NCBI RefSeq assembly: GCF_902498845.1 | Contig: NZ_CABVLM010000005.1 | Coordinates: 248,001 to 312,000 of the forward strand | Source of the DNA: Pseudoalteromonas rhizosphaerae | GTDB lineage: Bacteria; Pseudomonadota; Gammaproteobacteria; Enterobacterales; Alteromonadaceae | Direction: 5' to 3' | Length of the DNA stretch: 64,000 bases | Part shown: piece by piece, positions 11,039-19,717 of the stretch | Position numbering within the stretch: the first letter of the stretch is position 1 | Layout: each line of letters starts with the position of its first letter | Program-made: the position numbers and the translations under genes | Notes under the pieces: model-generated | Seen by the model: only the letters and a program-made list of their open reading frames with translations | The model's database searches: none | Told to the model about the DNA's origin: nothing

Positions 11039-11574
11039 TAATCAAACTAAATAACAAATATTATGTTTCCCTAATGCGTTGACAAACTGATTAAAAAAGC
11101 ATTAAATACGCCGAAAGGCTTACACTGTAACAAAATGTTAATTTTAGTGCTTTATATAATACGAAATAGTGCTAATGTAAGCCTCTAGGATGAATGAATT
11201 AACTTTCAACCAATTCTAAAGAACTACTTTCAGGTATTGTTTTACACCGCACGGCTACTTTGATGAAAGCTGTGAGTTAAATAAACAACATTAATACCAA
11301 GTAGTGGGTGAAGAAAGTTTTTAAAATTCGATGAAATGCAGTTAAAGCCGCTTTCAATCAGCTGTTTTAGTGCTAAAGTAGATCTAACAGAGTAATTTTA
11401 ATAGTTGCTAAAACCTATCCAGCATTATTTAGCTAGGCACTGGGTTAGGTATTAGTAATTTAACGATTTTAAAAAAACCGTAAGATAAAGCAGTTACAGT
11501 AGCTAACGTGATTACACACTTTACTAACATAATTTATTTAGCTTACAAAAAACACTATCCTTTAGGAGAGGAAC
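11039..11574 (+). promoter_or_regulatory. 536-bp gene-free pilA upstream region with a candidate sigma-70 promoter
   Basis: The gap between nadC and pilA holds no credible ORF. A possible promoter is TTGACA (11079-11084), a 17-bp spacer, then TTAAAT (11102-11107). That would give a leader of more than 450 nt before pilA. A second TATAAT-like sequence lies near 11153-11158 without a good -35. No convincing sigma-54 element was found, although pilA genes often use one. AGGAGAGG at 11564-11571 is the pilA ribosome-binding site. The rest shows nothing recognisable and no copies of the composite repeats. Confidence 0.4.
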
Positions 11575-11994
11575 ATGGAAAAAATGACACAACAAAGTCA
11601 AAAGGGTTTTACCCTAATTGAATTAATGATTGTAGTAGCAATCATCGGTATTTTGGCAGCTATTGCATTACCGGCTTATTCTAACTACCAAGCAACATCA
11701 AAATTAACAGCTGGTTTAGCTGAAATTTCAGCTGGTAAAACAGGTTATGAAGTAGCAGTCAACAACGGTGAAACTCCAGACGCAGCCAAAGCTGGTTTAC
11801 CTGCTTCTACACAAAACTGCACTATAACTGTTGACACTACTGGCATTAAATGCGAAATATTGAATGCACCGACTCAAATTGCATCTGCAGTAATTCAATG
11901 GACTAGAGGCTCTACAGGTCAATGGACTTGTGCTACAACAGGCATTACAACTGGTAGTGAAGATTTAGCACCAAAAAGTTGCCCACAATCTTAA
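11575..11994 (+). CDS. pilA: Type IV major pilin PilA
   Basis: Structural subunit of type IV pili for twitching, adhesion and DNA uptake. The 139-residue prepilin has a short leader ending in QKG and the class III methylation signature [20 protein letters not shown] with Glu5. PilD is expected to cut before Phe12. A C-terminal Cys pair (WTCATTG and KSCPQS) probably closes the D-loop, and a second pair sits at NCTI and IKCEI. The last residue is Ser. The start has AGGAGAGG three bases upstream. A strong terminator follows, then a putative pilin-glycosylation gene. A minor pilin is unlikely given the position and the strong ribosome-binding site. Confidence 0.93.
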   Translation: MEKMTQQSQKGFTLIELMIVVAIIGILAAIALPAYSNYQATSKLTAGLAEISAGKTGYEVAVNNGETPDAAKAGLPASTQNCTITVDTTGIKCEILNAPTQIASAVIQWTRGSTGQWTCATTGITTGSEDLAPKSCPQS

Positions 11995-12010
11995 TTCTGT
12001 AAAATTTTAA

Positions 12011-12039
12011 TAAAGCGCCTTTTTTGGCGCTTTATTTTT
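12011..12039 (+). terminator. Rho-independent terminator after pilA
   Basis: A perfect 9-bp stem (TAAAGCGCC and GGCGCTTTA) with a 6-T loop is followed by a T-rich tail. It lies 16 bp after the pilA stop and just before the next gene, so it probably keeps pilin mRNA far more abundant than the downstream message. Confidence 0.9.
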
Positions 12040-12048
12040 AGTGAAATA

Positions 12049-13392
12049 ATGAAAACTCAAAAATTAACAACTATTACATTACTTATTGCTTTTTTTTCTC
12101 TCTCATTACTACCATTTATTCCATTACTATCTTATGACTATCATAACCATCAACGAATTTTACAAATAGCATTATTGTTAGGTTTAAGCTTTATATTTGC
12201 TATTAATCTATACATACAAAAAAACGTTATATATTTAGAAAAAGAAAACATAAATATCACTGCATTCTTTTTAATATTTATCTTTATTGGTGTTATCTCT
12301 TCAATATTCAGTGATGAAATTATTTTCTCCCTTTTTTACACTTCCCATATTTTCTTACTAGTTATCGCACTGAGCTTGATAAGTTCATTGAATGATAAGA
12401 GTTCAGCTCTAATATTAATATATGCTTTAGTAATAGCCCATACGGGCTTAGTTTTGGTTTGTCTGCTTAATATTATTTTTACTCTTTTTGAACAACAGCC
12501 TTTAAATCCATACATAATCTACTCAGGATTTATAAACATTAGATTTTTTAATCAAGTACAAGTTTTTGTTCTTCCTTTTTTAATACTATTACTTAAATTC
12601 AAAGACATTCAACGCATTGTATTTTTTGTTTTATTTTTAAATTTATTACTTATACTTATTGGCCAAGCTAGAGGTGCTTTATTATCTTTTTTGGTGATAT
12701 CACTTCTTGCACTTATTTTAAAAAGCACATTAAAAAAACAGATTTTTACTGGACTAATATGCTTGACTCTGAGCCTTATAGCTTTTTATAGTTTAAACTC
12801 TCTAAATCCTGGTGGGGCTGATATAACAAGAACAAGTACATCTGGTCGCATTGATTTATGGTTAACAACACTCAACAACTTTACTTTTAAGCATATTTTT
12901 ATTGGCAACGGACCAGGGATATTTGAGATGTCACTTGGAAGTTCAGCTCCGTTTAGCCACCCTCATAATTCAATAGTTGAAACTTTAAATGAGTGGGGAG
13001 GGATTGCATTAATATGCTTATCTACTGCTGTTTATTTAACCATAAAAAAAGCAGCATATCACATAAAAAGATATCAAAAAGATATTATTACTGAGAGTTT
13101 ATTTTATTCATTTTTAATTGGTATTACTTATTCTTTTTGCTCTGGTGTGCACGTTATGCCGGTTTCCCAAACGCTACTATTTATAATTTGGGGATTATTG
13201 TTAGCAAGAGTTAGAAAAAGGGATAAGGTTACTGTTTCTATTAATAACTACTGGAAAATAATTATTACAATTATACTTATAATTGGCTGGTGCTTTTATT
13301 TAAATAAGGCCATTCATATATATAACAGCATAGATCCGGACAAAGGCTATATTTATGGACCACGCTTTTGGTCTGTGGGTCAAAGAATATAG
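12049..13392 (+). CDS. O-antigen-ligase/Wzy_C-type membrane protein, probable pilin glycosyltransferase (TfpO/PilO-like)
   Basis: Polytopic membrane protein of 447 residues with about ten to twelve hydrophobic segments and a large periplasmic loop. Features of the Wzy_C/O-antigen-ligase family are readable: RGALLSFLVIS before the loop, SGRIDLW, GNGPGIFE and SHPHNSIVETLNEWGG. Such proteins either ligate O-antigen to lipid A or attach oligosaccharides to pilin. The position immediately after pilA, as with tfpO in Pseudomonas aeruginosa, and the C-terminal Ser of this pilin favour pilin O-glycosylation. The gene is clearly AT-richer than its neighbours, suggesting it was acquired together with pilA. 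No sugar-transfer genes lie nearby, so the donor glycan would come from elsewhere. A WaaL- or Wzy-type role cannot be excluded. Confidence 0.75.
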   Translation: MKTQKLTTITLLIAFFSLSLLPFIPLLSYDYHNHQRILQIALLLGLSFIFAINLYIQKNVIYLEKENINITAFFLIFIFIGVISSIFSDEIIFSLFYTSHIFLLVIALSLISSLNDKSSALILIYALVIAHTGLVLVCLLNIIFTLFEQQPLNPYIIYSGFINIRFFNQVQVFVLPFLILLLKFKDIQRIVFFVLFLNLLLILIGQARGALLSFLVISLLALILKSTLKKQIFTGLICLTLSLIAFYSLNSLNPGGADITRTSTSGRIDLWLTTLNNFTFKHIFIGNGPGIFEMSLGSSAPFSHPHNSIVETLNEWGGIALICLSTAVYLTIKKAAYHIKRYQKDIITESLFYSFLIGITYSFCSGVHVMPVSQTLLFIIWGLLLARVRKRDKVTVSINNYWKIIITIILIIGWCFYLNKAIHIYNSIDPDKGYIYGPRFWSVGQRI

Positions 13393-13488
13393 AAGTTAGG
13401 CAACTTTTCTACCAAGGATCATTAGTTTAAGTTATGCTTACAACTATAAAGTCTACTTTATCAAAATATAAACCTGCGGAATACTTTT

Positions 13489-14718
13489 ATGGCTAAAAAA
13501 CAAGAACAGAAAGGACTCGACACCTTTCAGTGGGTAGGCGTTAGTGCTCGGGGTAAACGTTTAGAAGGTGAGTCAACAGGAGCAAGTATAGCATTAGTTA
13601 AAGCGCAGCTTCGCAAACAAGGTATTACTCCTTCAAAAGTGAAACGTAAAGCAAAACCGCTGTTTGGCATTCAAAATATTCAAAAAATTACAGCAAAAGA
13701 TATTGCTTTAGTTACGCGGCAAATTGCCACTATGTTAATGGCAGGTGTACCGCTGATTCAATCAATTGAAATGATTGGTTCTGGCTCGACTAATAAAAGC
13801 GTCACTAAATTAATGGAAACCGTCGGCGATGAAGTAAAAGCAGGCGGCACACTCTCGGATGCGCTGCGTAAACATCCCCGTTATTTTGATGACTTATACT
13901 GTGATTTAGTTGCCTCTGGTGAGCAATCAGGCGCACTGGATAAAATATTTGACCGCGTTGCGCTTTATAAAGAAAAATCAGAAGCGCTAAAGTCAAAAAT
14001 TAAAAAAGCCATGTTTTACCCAATTTCAGTGCTTGTTATAGCAGGTATTGTTACCTCTATTTTGCTTATATTTGTTGTACCTCAGTTCCAAGATATTTTT
14101 GCCGGTTTTGGGGCTGAACTCCCTGCATTTACCTTAATGGTGATTGGTATATCTGAGTTCATGCAAGAGTATTGGTGGATTATATTGATTGCGCTCTTTG
14201 GTTTTGGTTACGCTTATAAGGAAGCACTACTAAAAAACAAAAAACTACGCGATGCCAACGACCGTGCTATTTTAAAATTACCCGTAATAGGTATGATTTT
14301 AAATAAAGCTGCGGTGGCGCGCTATGCCCGTACGCTTTCGACCACCTTTGCGGCGGGTGTACCTCTAGTTGATGCGCTGGACTCAGCTGCTGGGGCTTCA
14401 GGTAACGCGGTTTATCGTTATGCTATTTTAGATATAAAAGCTGAAGTAAGCTCGGGTAATCAAATGAACTGGGCGATGCGCAACTCAAAAATATTCCCCG
14501 ATATGGTGATACAAATGGTCGCCATAGGTGAAGAGTCAGGCTCTTTGGATGGCATGCTGGCAAAAGTTGCTACTATTTATGAGCAAGAAGTGGATGATGC
14601 AGTAGATGGCCTATCGAGCTTATTAGAGCCGCTTATTATGGCGGTACTCGGCGTACTGGTTGGCGGTTTAATTATTGCCATGTACTTACCTATTTTCCAA
14701 CTTGGGTCGGTTATATAA
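13489..14718 (+). CDS. pilC: Type IV pilus inner-membrane platform protein PilC
   Basis: Inner-membrane platform of the pilus machine that couples PilB/PilT to pilin assembly. The 409 residues show two T2SF/GspF domains (about 70-195 and 275-400), each beginning with an ARTLST- or TRQIAT-type stretch. They also show the conserved GEQSGALD and GEESGSLDGML motifs and three membrane segments. Start ATG 13489 follows a weak GCGGAA. The stop codon is only two bases before a heptanucleotide repeat that opens the large repeat array separating pilC from pilD. Confidence 0.95.
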   Translation: MAKKQEQKGLDTFQWVGVSARGKRLEGESTGASIALVKAQLRKQGITPSKVKRKAKPLFGIQNIQKITAKDIALVTRQIATMLMAGVPLIQSIEMIGSGSTNKSVTKLMETVGDEVKAGGTLSDALRKHPRYFDDLYCDLVASGEQSGALDKIFDRVALYKEKSEALKSKIKKAMFYPISVLVIAGIVTSILLIFVVPQFQDIFAGFGAELPAFTLMVIGISEFMQEYWWIILIALFGFGYAYKEALLKNKKLRDANDRAILKLPVIGMILNKAAVARYARTLSTTFAAGVPLVDALDSAAGASGNAVYRYAILDIKAEVSSGNQMNWAMRNSKIFPDMVIQMVAIGEESGSLDGMLAKVATIYEQEVDDAVDGLSSLLEPLIMAVLGVLVGGLIIAMYLPIFQLGSVI

Positions 14719-14720
14719 AA

Positions 14721-14755
14721 GCTGTAAGCTGTAAGCTGTAAGCTGTAAGCTGTAA
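14721..14755. repeat. Heptanucleotide tandem repeat (GCTGTAA)5 abutting the pilC stop
   Basis: Five perfect copies of GCTGTAA start two bases after the pilC TAA. The same word occurs once in array B (near 9150, in a GGGCTGTAAGTTC context), so the array may have grown by slippage from a word of the long repeat module. It forms the left edge of repeat array C. Confidence 0.95.
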
Positions 14756-15872
14756 GCAAAAATGTTCCTAATTTATATTAAGCAATACAAAATTTTTATT
14801 TAAGTGATTTATTCACCACAGAGATTAAGAAACGCTGCGCTTTAAAGAAGTAATTGTAAAAATAGGTGCTAGGAAGTGGCTAGGGTGTATTCGAAGCCAG
14901 TGGCGCTTTTCTCATTTGCTCTCATTCTACTCTTTGTTCAGAAAGGTTTTTGACTGTGGGCATTACTTGTAGGCTAGTGGCTTGCCACCGCGAAAATAAT
15001 CTAATTGTCACGAGGTAAACTCGCTGCTACCAATACGTAGGCGCGGGGTTACCCCGCGCAATAGATTCAAGTTCTGTCAGTGATTAATTCACCACCGAGT
15101 TCACAGAGAAGAAATAAGTGATTTTTTACTTTGGTTTCTCTGTGTAGCGCGCAGCGCCTTTGTGCTCTCGGTGGTAAAATAGGTTATCGGTGTAAATGTA
15201 TAAACAGTCGCGAGGTAAACTCGCTGCTACCAATGCGTAGTCGCGGGTTTACCCCGCGCAATAGATTAAAGTTCTGTCAGTGATTAATTCACCACCGAGA
15301 ACACAGAGAAGAAATCAAAGATTTTTTACTTTGGTTTCTCTGTATAGCGCGCAGCACCTTTGTGCCCTCGATGGTAAAATAAGTTTGTTTGTGTAAATGT
15401 ATAAACAGTCGCGAGGTAAACTCGCTGATACCAATACGTAGTCGCGGGTTTACCCTGCGCAATTAGATTAAAGTTCTTTCAGTGATTAATTCACCACCGA
15501 GAACACAGAGTTCACAGAGAAGAAGTAAGTGATTTTTTACTTTGGTCTCTCAGTGTAGCGCTCAGAGCTTTTGTGCCCTCGGTGGTAAAATAGGTTTATC
15601 AGTGTAAATGTATAAACAGTCACGAGGTAAACTCGCTGCTACCAATGCGTAGGTGCGGGTTTACCCCGCGCAATTAGATTAAAGTTCTGTCAGTGATTAA
15701 TTCACCACCGAGAACACAGAGAAGAAATAAGTGATTTTTTACTTTGGTTTCTCTGTGTAGCGCGCAGCGCCTTTGTGCCCTCGGTGGTAAAATAAGTTTA
15801 TCGGTGTAAATGTATAAACAATCACGAGGTAAACTCGCTGCTACATACACGTAAGCGCGGGCTTTTTGTAGT
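14756..15872. repeat. Composite palindromic repeat array C inside the pil operon
   Basis: About 1.1 kb separates pilC from pilD, which are normally adjacent. The array has the opposite orientation to arrays A, B and F. Hairpin cores (CGAGGTAAACTCGCTGC... GGTTTACCCCGCG) start near 15008, 15208, 15410, 15621 and 15822, spaced 200-211 bp. Each is followed by a dyad-symmetric spacer with TTCACCACCGAG, CACAGAGAA, TTTTTTACTTTGGTTTCTCTGT and CTCGGTGGTAAAAT. The left part (14800-14990) holds the long module and a GTGGCTTGCCACCGCGAA palindromic unit. No gene is supported. Confidence 0.9.
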
Positions 15873-15914
15873 TTTTAGGTTTTAGGTTTTAGGTTTTAGG
15901 TTTTAGGTTTTAGC
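15873..15914. repeat. Heptanucleotide tandem repeat (TTTTAGG)5 abutting the pilD start
   Basis: Five perfect TTTTAGG units (15873-15907) and a sixth ending in C run to two bases before the pilD ATG. The array occupies the place of the pilD ribosome-binding site. TAGG inside it is the only Shine-Dalgarno-like sequence, so copy number could affect translation. Every frame through three units meets a TAG, so pilD cannot start upstream. Confidence 0.93.
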
Positions 15915-15916
15915 GA

Positions 15917-16816
15917 ATGCAAAATTTCTTTCTCGATATAATCACTGTTATGCAAAACCAATTATGGTTTTATTTACTCACTGTTGGCTTAGTGAGCCTG
16001 TGTATTGGCAGTTTTTTGAATGTAGTTATTTACCGGTTGCCGATAATGATGCAGCGTGAATGGCAAACAGAATGCCGTGTTTTACTGGCTGACGATTTAA
16101 AACCTACAAAAGCTGATAATACAGAAACTGAGTTTAATCTGGTCAAGCCTAACTCTACTTGCCCAAAATGCAAAACTGCCATTAAGCCTTGGCAAAACAT
16201 TCCTGTTATTAGCTGGTTATTGTTAAAAGGTCGCTGCGCCAGTTGCAGTAACCCAATTTCAGTACGTTACCCAATTGCTGAAATGCTTACTGCGGTTTTA
16301 AGCTTAATAGTGGCCTACACCTTTGGCGCGACTGAGCAGGCACTACTGTATATTTTAATTACTTGGGTGCTCGTCGCCCTGACCTTTATTGACATTGATC
16401 ATATGCTACTGCCTGACCAACTCACCTTACCTTTAGTCTGGTTAGCATTAATTGCTGCGGTAATGGGCATCACTATCTCCCCAACAGATGCCATTATTGG
16501 TGCAGCATGTGGTTACTTAAGCCTCTGGAGCGTATTTTGGCTATTTAAACTGATCACCGGTAAAGAAGGCATGGGCTATGGTGATTTTAAATTACTGGCG
16601 GTATTTGGCGCATTGCTTGGCTGGCAATCATTACTCACCATTGTTTTATTATCGAGTGTAGTGGGCGCTATTATTGGTATCGCGTTATTGAGTATTCAAG
16701 GCAAAGATAAAGCCACGCCAATTCCATTTGGGCCTTATTTAGCCATTGCAGGTTGGGTTACTTTGTTATGGGGCACACAAATCCAAGTATTTTATTTTAA
16801 TTTGTTAGGTTATTAA
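15917..16816 (+). CDS. pilD: Prepilin peptidase / N-methyltransferase PilD
   Basis: Bifunctional inner-membrane aspartyl protease that cleaves prepilin leaders and N-methylates the new Phe1, serving type IV pili and the type II secretion pseudopilins. The 299 residues contain two CxxC pairs of the cytoplasmic domain (CPKCK and CASC). The catalytic aspartates lie in DIDHMLLPD and GYGDFKLLA, and there are about seven to eight membrane segments. ATG 15917 is used here; ATG 15950 is a possible internal alternative, since the upstream sequence is the heptamer repeat and lacks a classical ribosome-binding site. coaE follows after one base. Confidence 0.95.
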   Translation: MQNFFLDIITVMQNQLWFYLLTVGLVSLCIGSFLNVVIYRLPIMMQREWQTECRVLLADDLKPTKADNTETEFNLVKPNSTCPKCKTAIKPWQNIPVISWLLLKGRCASCSNPISVRYPIAEMLTAVLSLIVAYTFGATEQALLYILITWVLVALTFIDIDHMLLPDQLTLPLVWLALIAAVMGITISPTDAIIGAACGYLSLWSVFWLFKLITGKEGMGYGDFKLLAVFGALLGWQSLLTIVLLSSVVGAIIGIALLSIQGKDKATPIPFGPYLAIAGWVTLLWGTQIQVFYFNLLGY

Positions 16817-16817
16817 T

Positions 16818-17450
16818 ATGAATGCATCCACTCATAAACCGATGAAAAATTGGGTGCTGGGCTTAACCGGCGGTATTGGTTGCGGAAAAAGCGCCGTTAG
16901 TGCCATGTTTGAAAAACTCGCTATTACCGTGGTTGATGCTGATATTATTGCACGCCACGTAGTCAAACCGCATAGCCCTGGTTTAGCTGCTATTAGTGAG
17001 TATTTTGGTGCCCAAGTGCTAAACCCCGACGGCAGTTTAAACCGGGCGCAATTACGTGAGATTATTTTTGCTGATACAGCGCAAAAAACTTGGCTTAATA
17101 ATTTACTGCATCCACTGATCCGTGAAAAAACTCTTACTGATTTACACTCTGCAAACAGCGCATATGTGGTACTCGTCGCACCACTGTTATTTGAAAATGG
17201 TCTTGAGCAATATTGTGATCGCACTTTAGTGATTGACGTTCCTGTAGAAATACAACTCAAGCGTACTATCGCCCGCGATAACACCTCTGAGCAGCAAGCA
17301 CGCAGTATTATCGCCGCACAAATGTCACGCGAGGATAAACGCCACCGAGCTGACGATGTGATTGATAACAACCGCCCATTGCATTTAGTTGAGCAGGATA
17401 TAATGCAACTTCATCAAAACTACTTACAACTAACGGCTAAAGTTAACTAA
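16818..17450 (+). CDS. coaE: Dephospho-CoA kinase
   Basis: Phosphorylates the 3'-hydroxyl of dephospho-CoA, the last step of coenzyme A synthesis. The 210-residue P-loop kinase has Walker A GLTGGIGCGKS (Lys24). It continues with VVDADIIARHVV, the HPLIR motif of the CoA domain and the lid region RDNTSEQQARSIIAAQ. The start follows TAGG. It is translationally close to pilD, the usual pilD-coaE arrangement in Gammaproteobacteria. The other CoA gene in the window, coaD, lies far away at 60 kb. Confidence 0.96.
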   Translation: MNASTHKPMKNWVLGLTGGIGCGKSAVSAMFEKLAITVVDADIIARHVVKPHSPGLAAISEYFGAQVLNPDGSLNRAQLREIIFADTAQKTWLNNLLHPLIREKTLTDLHSANSAYVVLVAPLLFENGLEQYCDRTLVIDVPVEIQLKRTIARDNTSEQQARSIIAAQMSREDKRHRADDVIDNNRPLHLVEQDIMQLHQNYLQLTAKVN

Positions 17451-17589
17451 TAAAGATGATAACGGTTGTGATAAACAAAAACTTTTTAGCTTTTTGTTGT
17501 CAAATTACCTTAAATCGACAAGACTGATGTTATACCATTCTTTTTTCTGATAAATTGCTGGCTATGAAAGGATCTAACCAAGGTGCGCA

Positions 17590-19269
17590 ATGAATATTAA
17601 TTCACCATTACTTAGAAAGTTTATTACGCTTGGCCGTATTGACGCAGAAACAGTCAAACTCAAACAACGTGAGTATGGCTCAACTGCAGAGTTGATCGCA
17701 AAATGCAGCGGTATTGATGGTCATGAACTTGCCGAGCAATGCATCGACTTATTCCGAGTGCCTTATTTTGATATACGTGAGTTTGACGTCGAGCTGATCC
17801 CCAAAGAGCTTGTTAAAGAAAAACTGATCAAAGATCATCATATTCTGCCTTTAATTAAAAAAGGTCGTAAACTCTACATTGCCGCGTCGGATCCGACTGA
17901 TTATGGTGCTTTTGAAAACTTTGAATTCAGTACAGGGCTTGCATGTGAGGTGGTCGTTGTTGATTATCGCCAGCTTGAAGCAAAAATAGAACAGCTGCTT
18001 GATGCATCGGGCAGCTTGCATCTTAGCGATGAAGAATTTAAAGAATTTAGTGATTTAGATACCGAAGGCCCTCGCGAAATACAAAACAACGGCGAAGACG
18101 AAAAAGACGATGCCCCGATTATCGTATACATCAATAAAATTTTGATGGATGCAATTAAAAAAGGCGCCTCGGATTTACACTTTGAACCTTACGAACATAA
18201 ATACCGCGTGCGTTTTCGTATCGATGGCATTTTACATGAAATGGCCAGCCCGCCGAACAGCTTAGCCACGCGTTTATCAGCGCGTATAAAAGTAATGGCA
18301 CGCTTAGATATTGCCGAAAAACGCAAACCACAAGATGGCCGTATCAAACTTAAAATCACCGAACGTAAAAGTATCGATTTCCGGGTAAGTACGCTGCCGA
18401 CTTTGTGGGGCGAAAAAATAGTAATGCGTATCCTTGATTCATCCAGTGCCATGCTTGGCATTGATGTACTGGGTTACGAACCTGAGCAGAAAAAGCTCTA
18501 TATGGATGCGCTGCAACAACCGCAAGGCATGATTTTAGTTACCGGCCCTACCGGCTCGGGTAAAACAGTATCACTTTACACTGGTTTGAATATTCTTAAC
18601 CAACCAGAGCGTAATATTAGCACTGCAGAAGATCCGGTTGAAATTAACCTCGAAGGTATCAACCAAGTACAAATTAACCCGCGCGCAGAGATGACCTTTG
18701 CTAATGCGCTAAAAGCGTTTTTACGTCAAGATCCTGATGTGGTGATGGTCGGTGAGATCCGTGATCTTGAAACCGCTGAAATTTCTATCAAAGCGGCGCA
18801 AACTGGTCACTTGGTATTATCGACCTTACATACTAACTCTGCTCCTGAAACCCTAACCCGTTTACTTAATATGGGTGTACCTGCTTATAACGTTGCCAGC
18901 TCGATTAGCTTAATTATCGCACAGCGCTTGGCTCGACGTTTATGCCCTAAATGTAAAGCACCAGAAAGCTTACCGGACGAAGAGTTACAACGCCAAGGTT
19001 TTAGCCCTGAACAAATAACTGAACTCACTTTATTTGCTCCCAAAGGCTGCGATAGTTGCACTGATGGCTACAAAGGTCGTGTCGGTATTTATGAAGTAAT
19101 GCAGATTACTCCAGAAATAGCGCAAATCATTATGCGTGGCGGTAATTCACTAGAAATTGCTGAAGTATCGTTAAAGTCAGGCTTTAATAACTTGCGTTTA
19201 TCAGGCCTCAGAAAAGCTGCCGCCGGTATGACTTCATTAGCCGAGATAAACCGAGTAACTAGTTTTTAA
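17590..19269 (+). CDS. pilB: Type IV pilus assembly ATPase PilB
   Basis: Cytoplasmic hexameric ATPase that powers pilus extension. The 559 residues show the N-terminal MshEN-type domain (about 20-150), Walker A GPTGSGKT, the Asp box DPVE, Walker [10 protein letters not shown] and the His box [13 protein letters not shown] tetracysteine zinc site is formed by CPKC and CDSC. The usual order is pilA-pilB-pilC-pilD-coaE, but here pilB stands alone after coaE, 139 bp downstream, with its own AAGGTG ribosome-binding site. The pilA-pilC gap holds the O-antigen-ligase-like gene instead. An 11-bp perfect inverted repeat follows the stop. Confidence 0.96.
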   Translation: MNINSPLLRKFITLGRIDAETVKLKQREYGSTAELIAKCSGIDGHELAEQCIDLFRVPYFDIREFDVELIPKELVKEKLIKDHHILPLIKKGRKLYIAASDPTDYGAFENFEFSTGLACEVVVVDYRQLEAKIEQLLDASGSLHLSDEEFKEFSDLDTEGPREIQNNGEDEKDDAPIIVYINKILMDAIKKGASDLHFEPYEHKYRVRFRIDGILHEMASPPNSLATRLSARIKVMARLDIAEKRKPQDGRIKLKITERKSIDFRVSTLPTLWGEKIVMRILDSSSAMLGIDVLGYEPEQKKLYMDALQQPQGMILVTGPTGSGKTVSLYTGLNILNQPERNISTAEDPVEINLEGINQVQINPRAEMTFANALKAFLRQDPDVVMVGEIRDLETAEISIKAAQTGHLVLSTLHTNSAPETLTRLLNMGVPAYNVASSISLIIAQRLARRLCPKCKAPESLPDEELQRQGFSPEQITELTLFAPKGCDSCTDGYKGRVGIYEVMQITPEIAQIIMRGGNSLEIAEVSLKSGFNNLRLSGLRKAAAGMTSLAEINRVTSF

Positions 19270-19273
19270 GATC

Positions 19274-19299
19274 CTAAAACCTAGGGTTCTAGGTTTTAG
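19274..19299. repeat. Perfect 11-bp inverted repeat after pilB
   Basis: CTAAAACCTAG and CTAGGTTTTAG are separated by GGTT. There is no T run, so it is not a standard terminator. The words match the CTAGGTTTTAGG heptamer vocabulary of the nearby repeat arrays. Confidence 0.7.
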
Positions 19300-19336
19300 A
19301 GTTATAAATCGTAAACAATATGTATGAGAAGATGTT

Positions 19337-19567
19337 ATGCCAACAGTTGTAAGCTGCCCAACGTGTAAAACCCAAGTCGAATGGTCAGAAAAAAGTCCGC
19401 ACCGCCCTTTTTGTTCAAAACGCTGTCAGTTAATTGATTTAGGCGAATGGTCGTTTGAAAACAATAAAATCTCTGCACCAATAACCTCTGCAGATGATTT
19501 AAGCCAAGATATGATTGAAGATATTGAAGCTATGCTTGCTAAAAACGACGATGATTTTTTCAAGTAA
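19337..19567 (+). CDS. yacG: DNA gyrase inhibitor / zinc protein YacG
   Basis: Small zinc-finger protein that in E. coli binds GyrB and inhibits gyrase. The 76 residues hold the four zinc ligands Cys7, Cys10, Cys26 and Cys30 (CPTC and CSKRC), then the conserved LIDLGEW. The length is a little above the usual 62-70 because of an acidic C-terminal tail. It is normally found next to coaE; here pilB intervenes. Confidence 0.92.
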   Translation: MPTVVSCPTCKTQVEWSEKSPHRPFCSKRCQLIDLGEWSFENNKISAPITSADDLSQDMIEDIEAMLAKNDDDFFK

Positions 19568-19579
19568 GCCTGAAGTACT

Positions 19580-19695
19580 TGAAAAATAGGAGCTAGGTTT
19601 TAGGTAGTAGCTAGGTTCTAGTATTCGAAGCTCGCAGCCCGTGGCGAGGTAAACTCGCTGCTACCAATATGTAGGCGCGGGTTTACCCCGCGCAA
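19580..19695. repeat. Single composite repeat copy D between yacG and the NRAMP-like gene
   Basis: Sits between convergent genes. It consists of a degenerate stretch of GCTAGGTT / TTTTAGG words and an ATTCGAAGCTCGCAGCCCG fragment of the long module. One complete hairpin core follows (GCGAGGTAAACTCGC, then GCGCGGGTTTACCCCGCGC) at 19643-19695, in the same orientation as array C. Confidence 0.85.
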
Positions 19696-19717
19696 ACTCC
19701 AATTAACTACTTTGCTG

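Noticed and set aside
11420..11460. Possible sigma-54 promoter (AGGCACTGGGTTAGG) before pilA
   Set aside because: The -12 GC element is missing, so it does not meet the GG-N10-GC rule.
15008..15862. Regularly spaced repeats resembling a CRISPR array
   Set aside because: The period is about 200 bp, and the 'spacers' are themselves repeated and dyad-symmetric. There is no leader and there are no cas genes.
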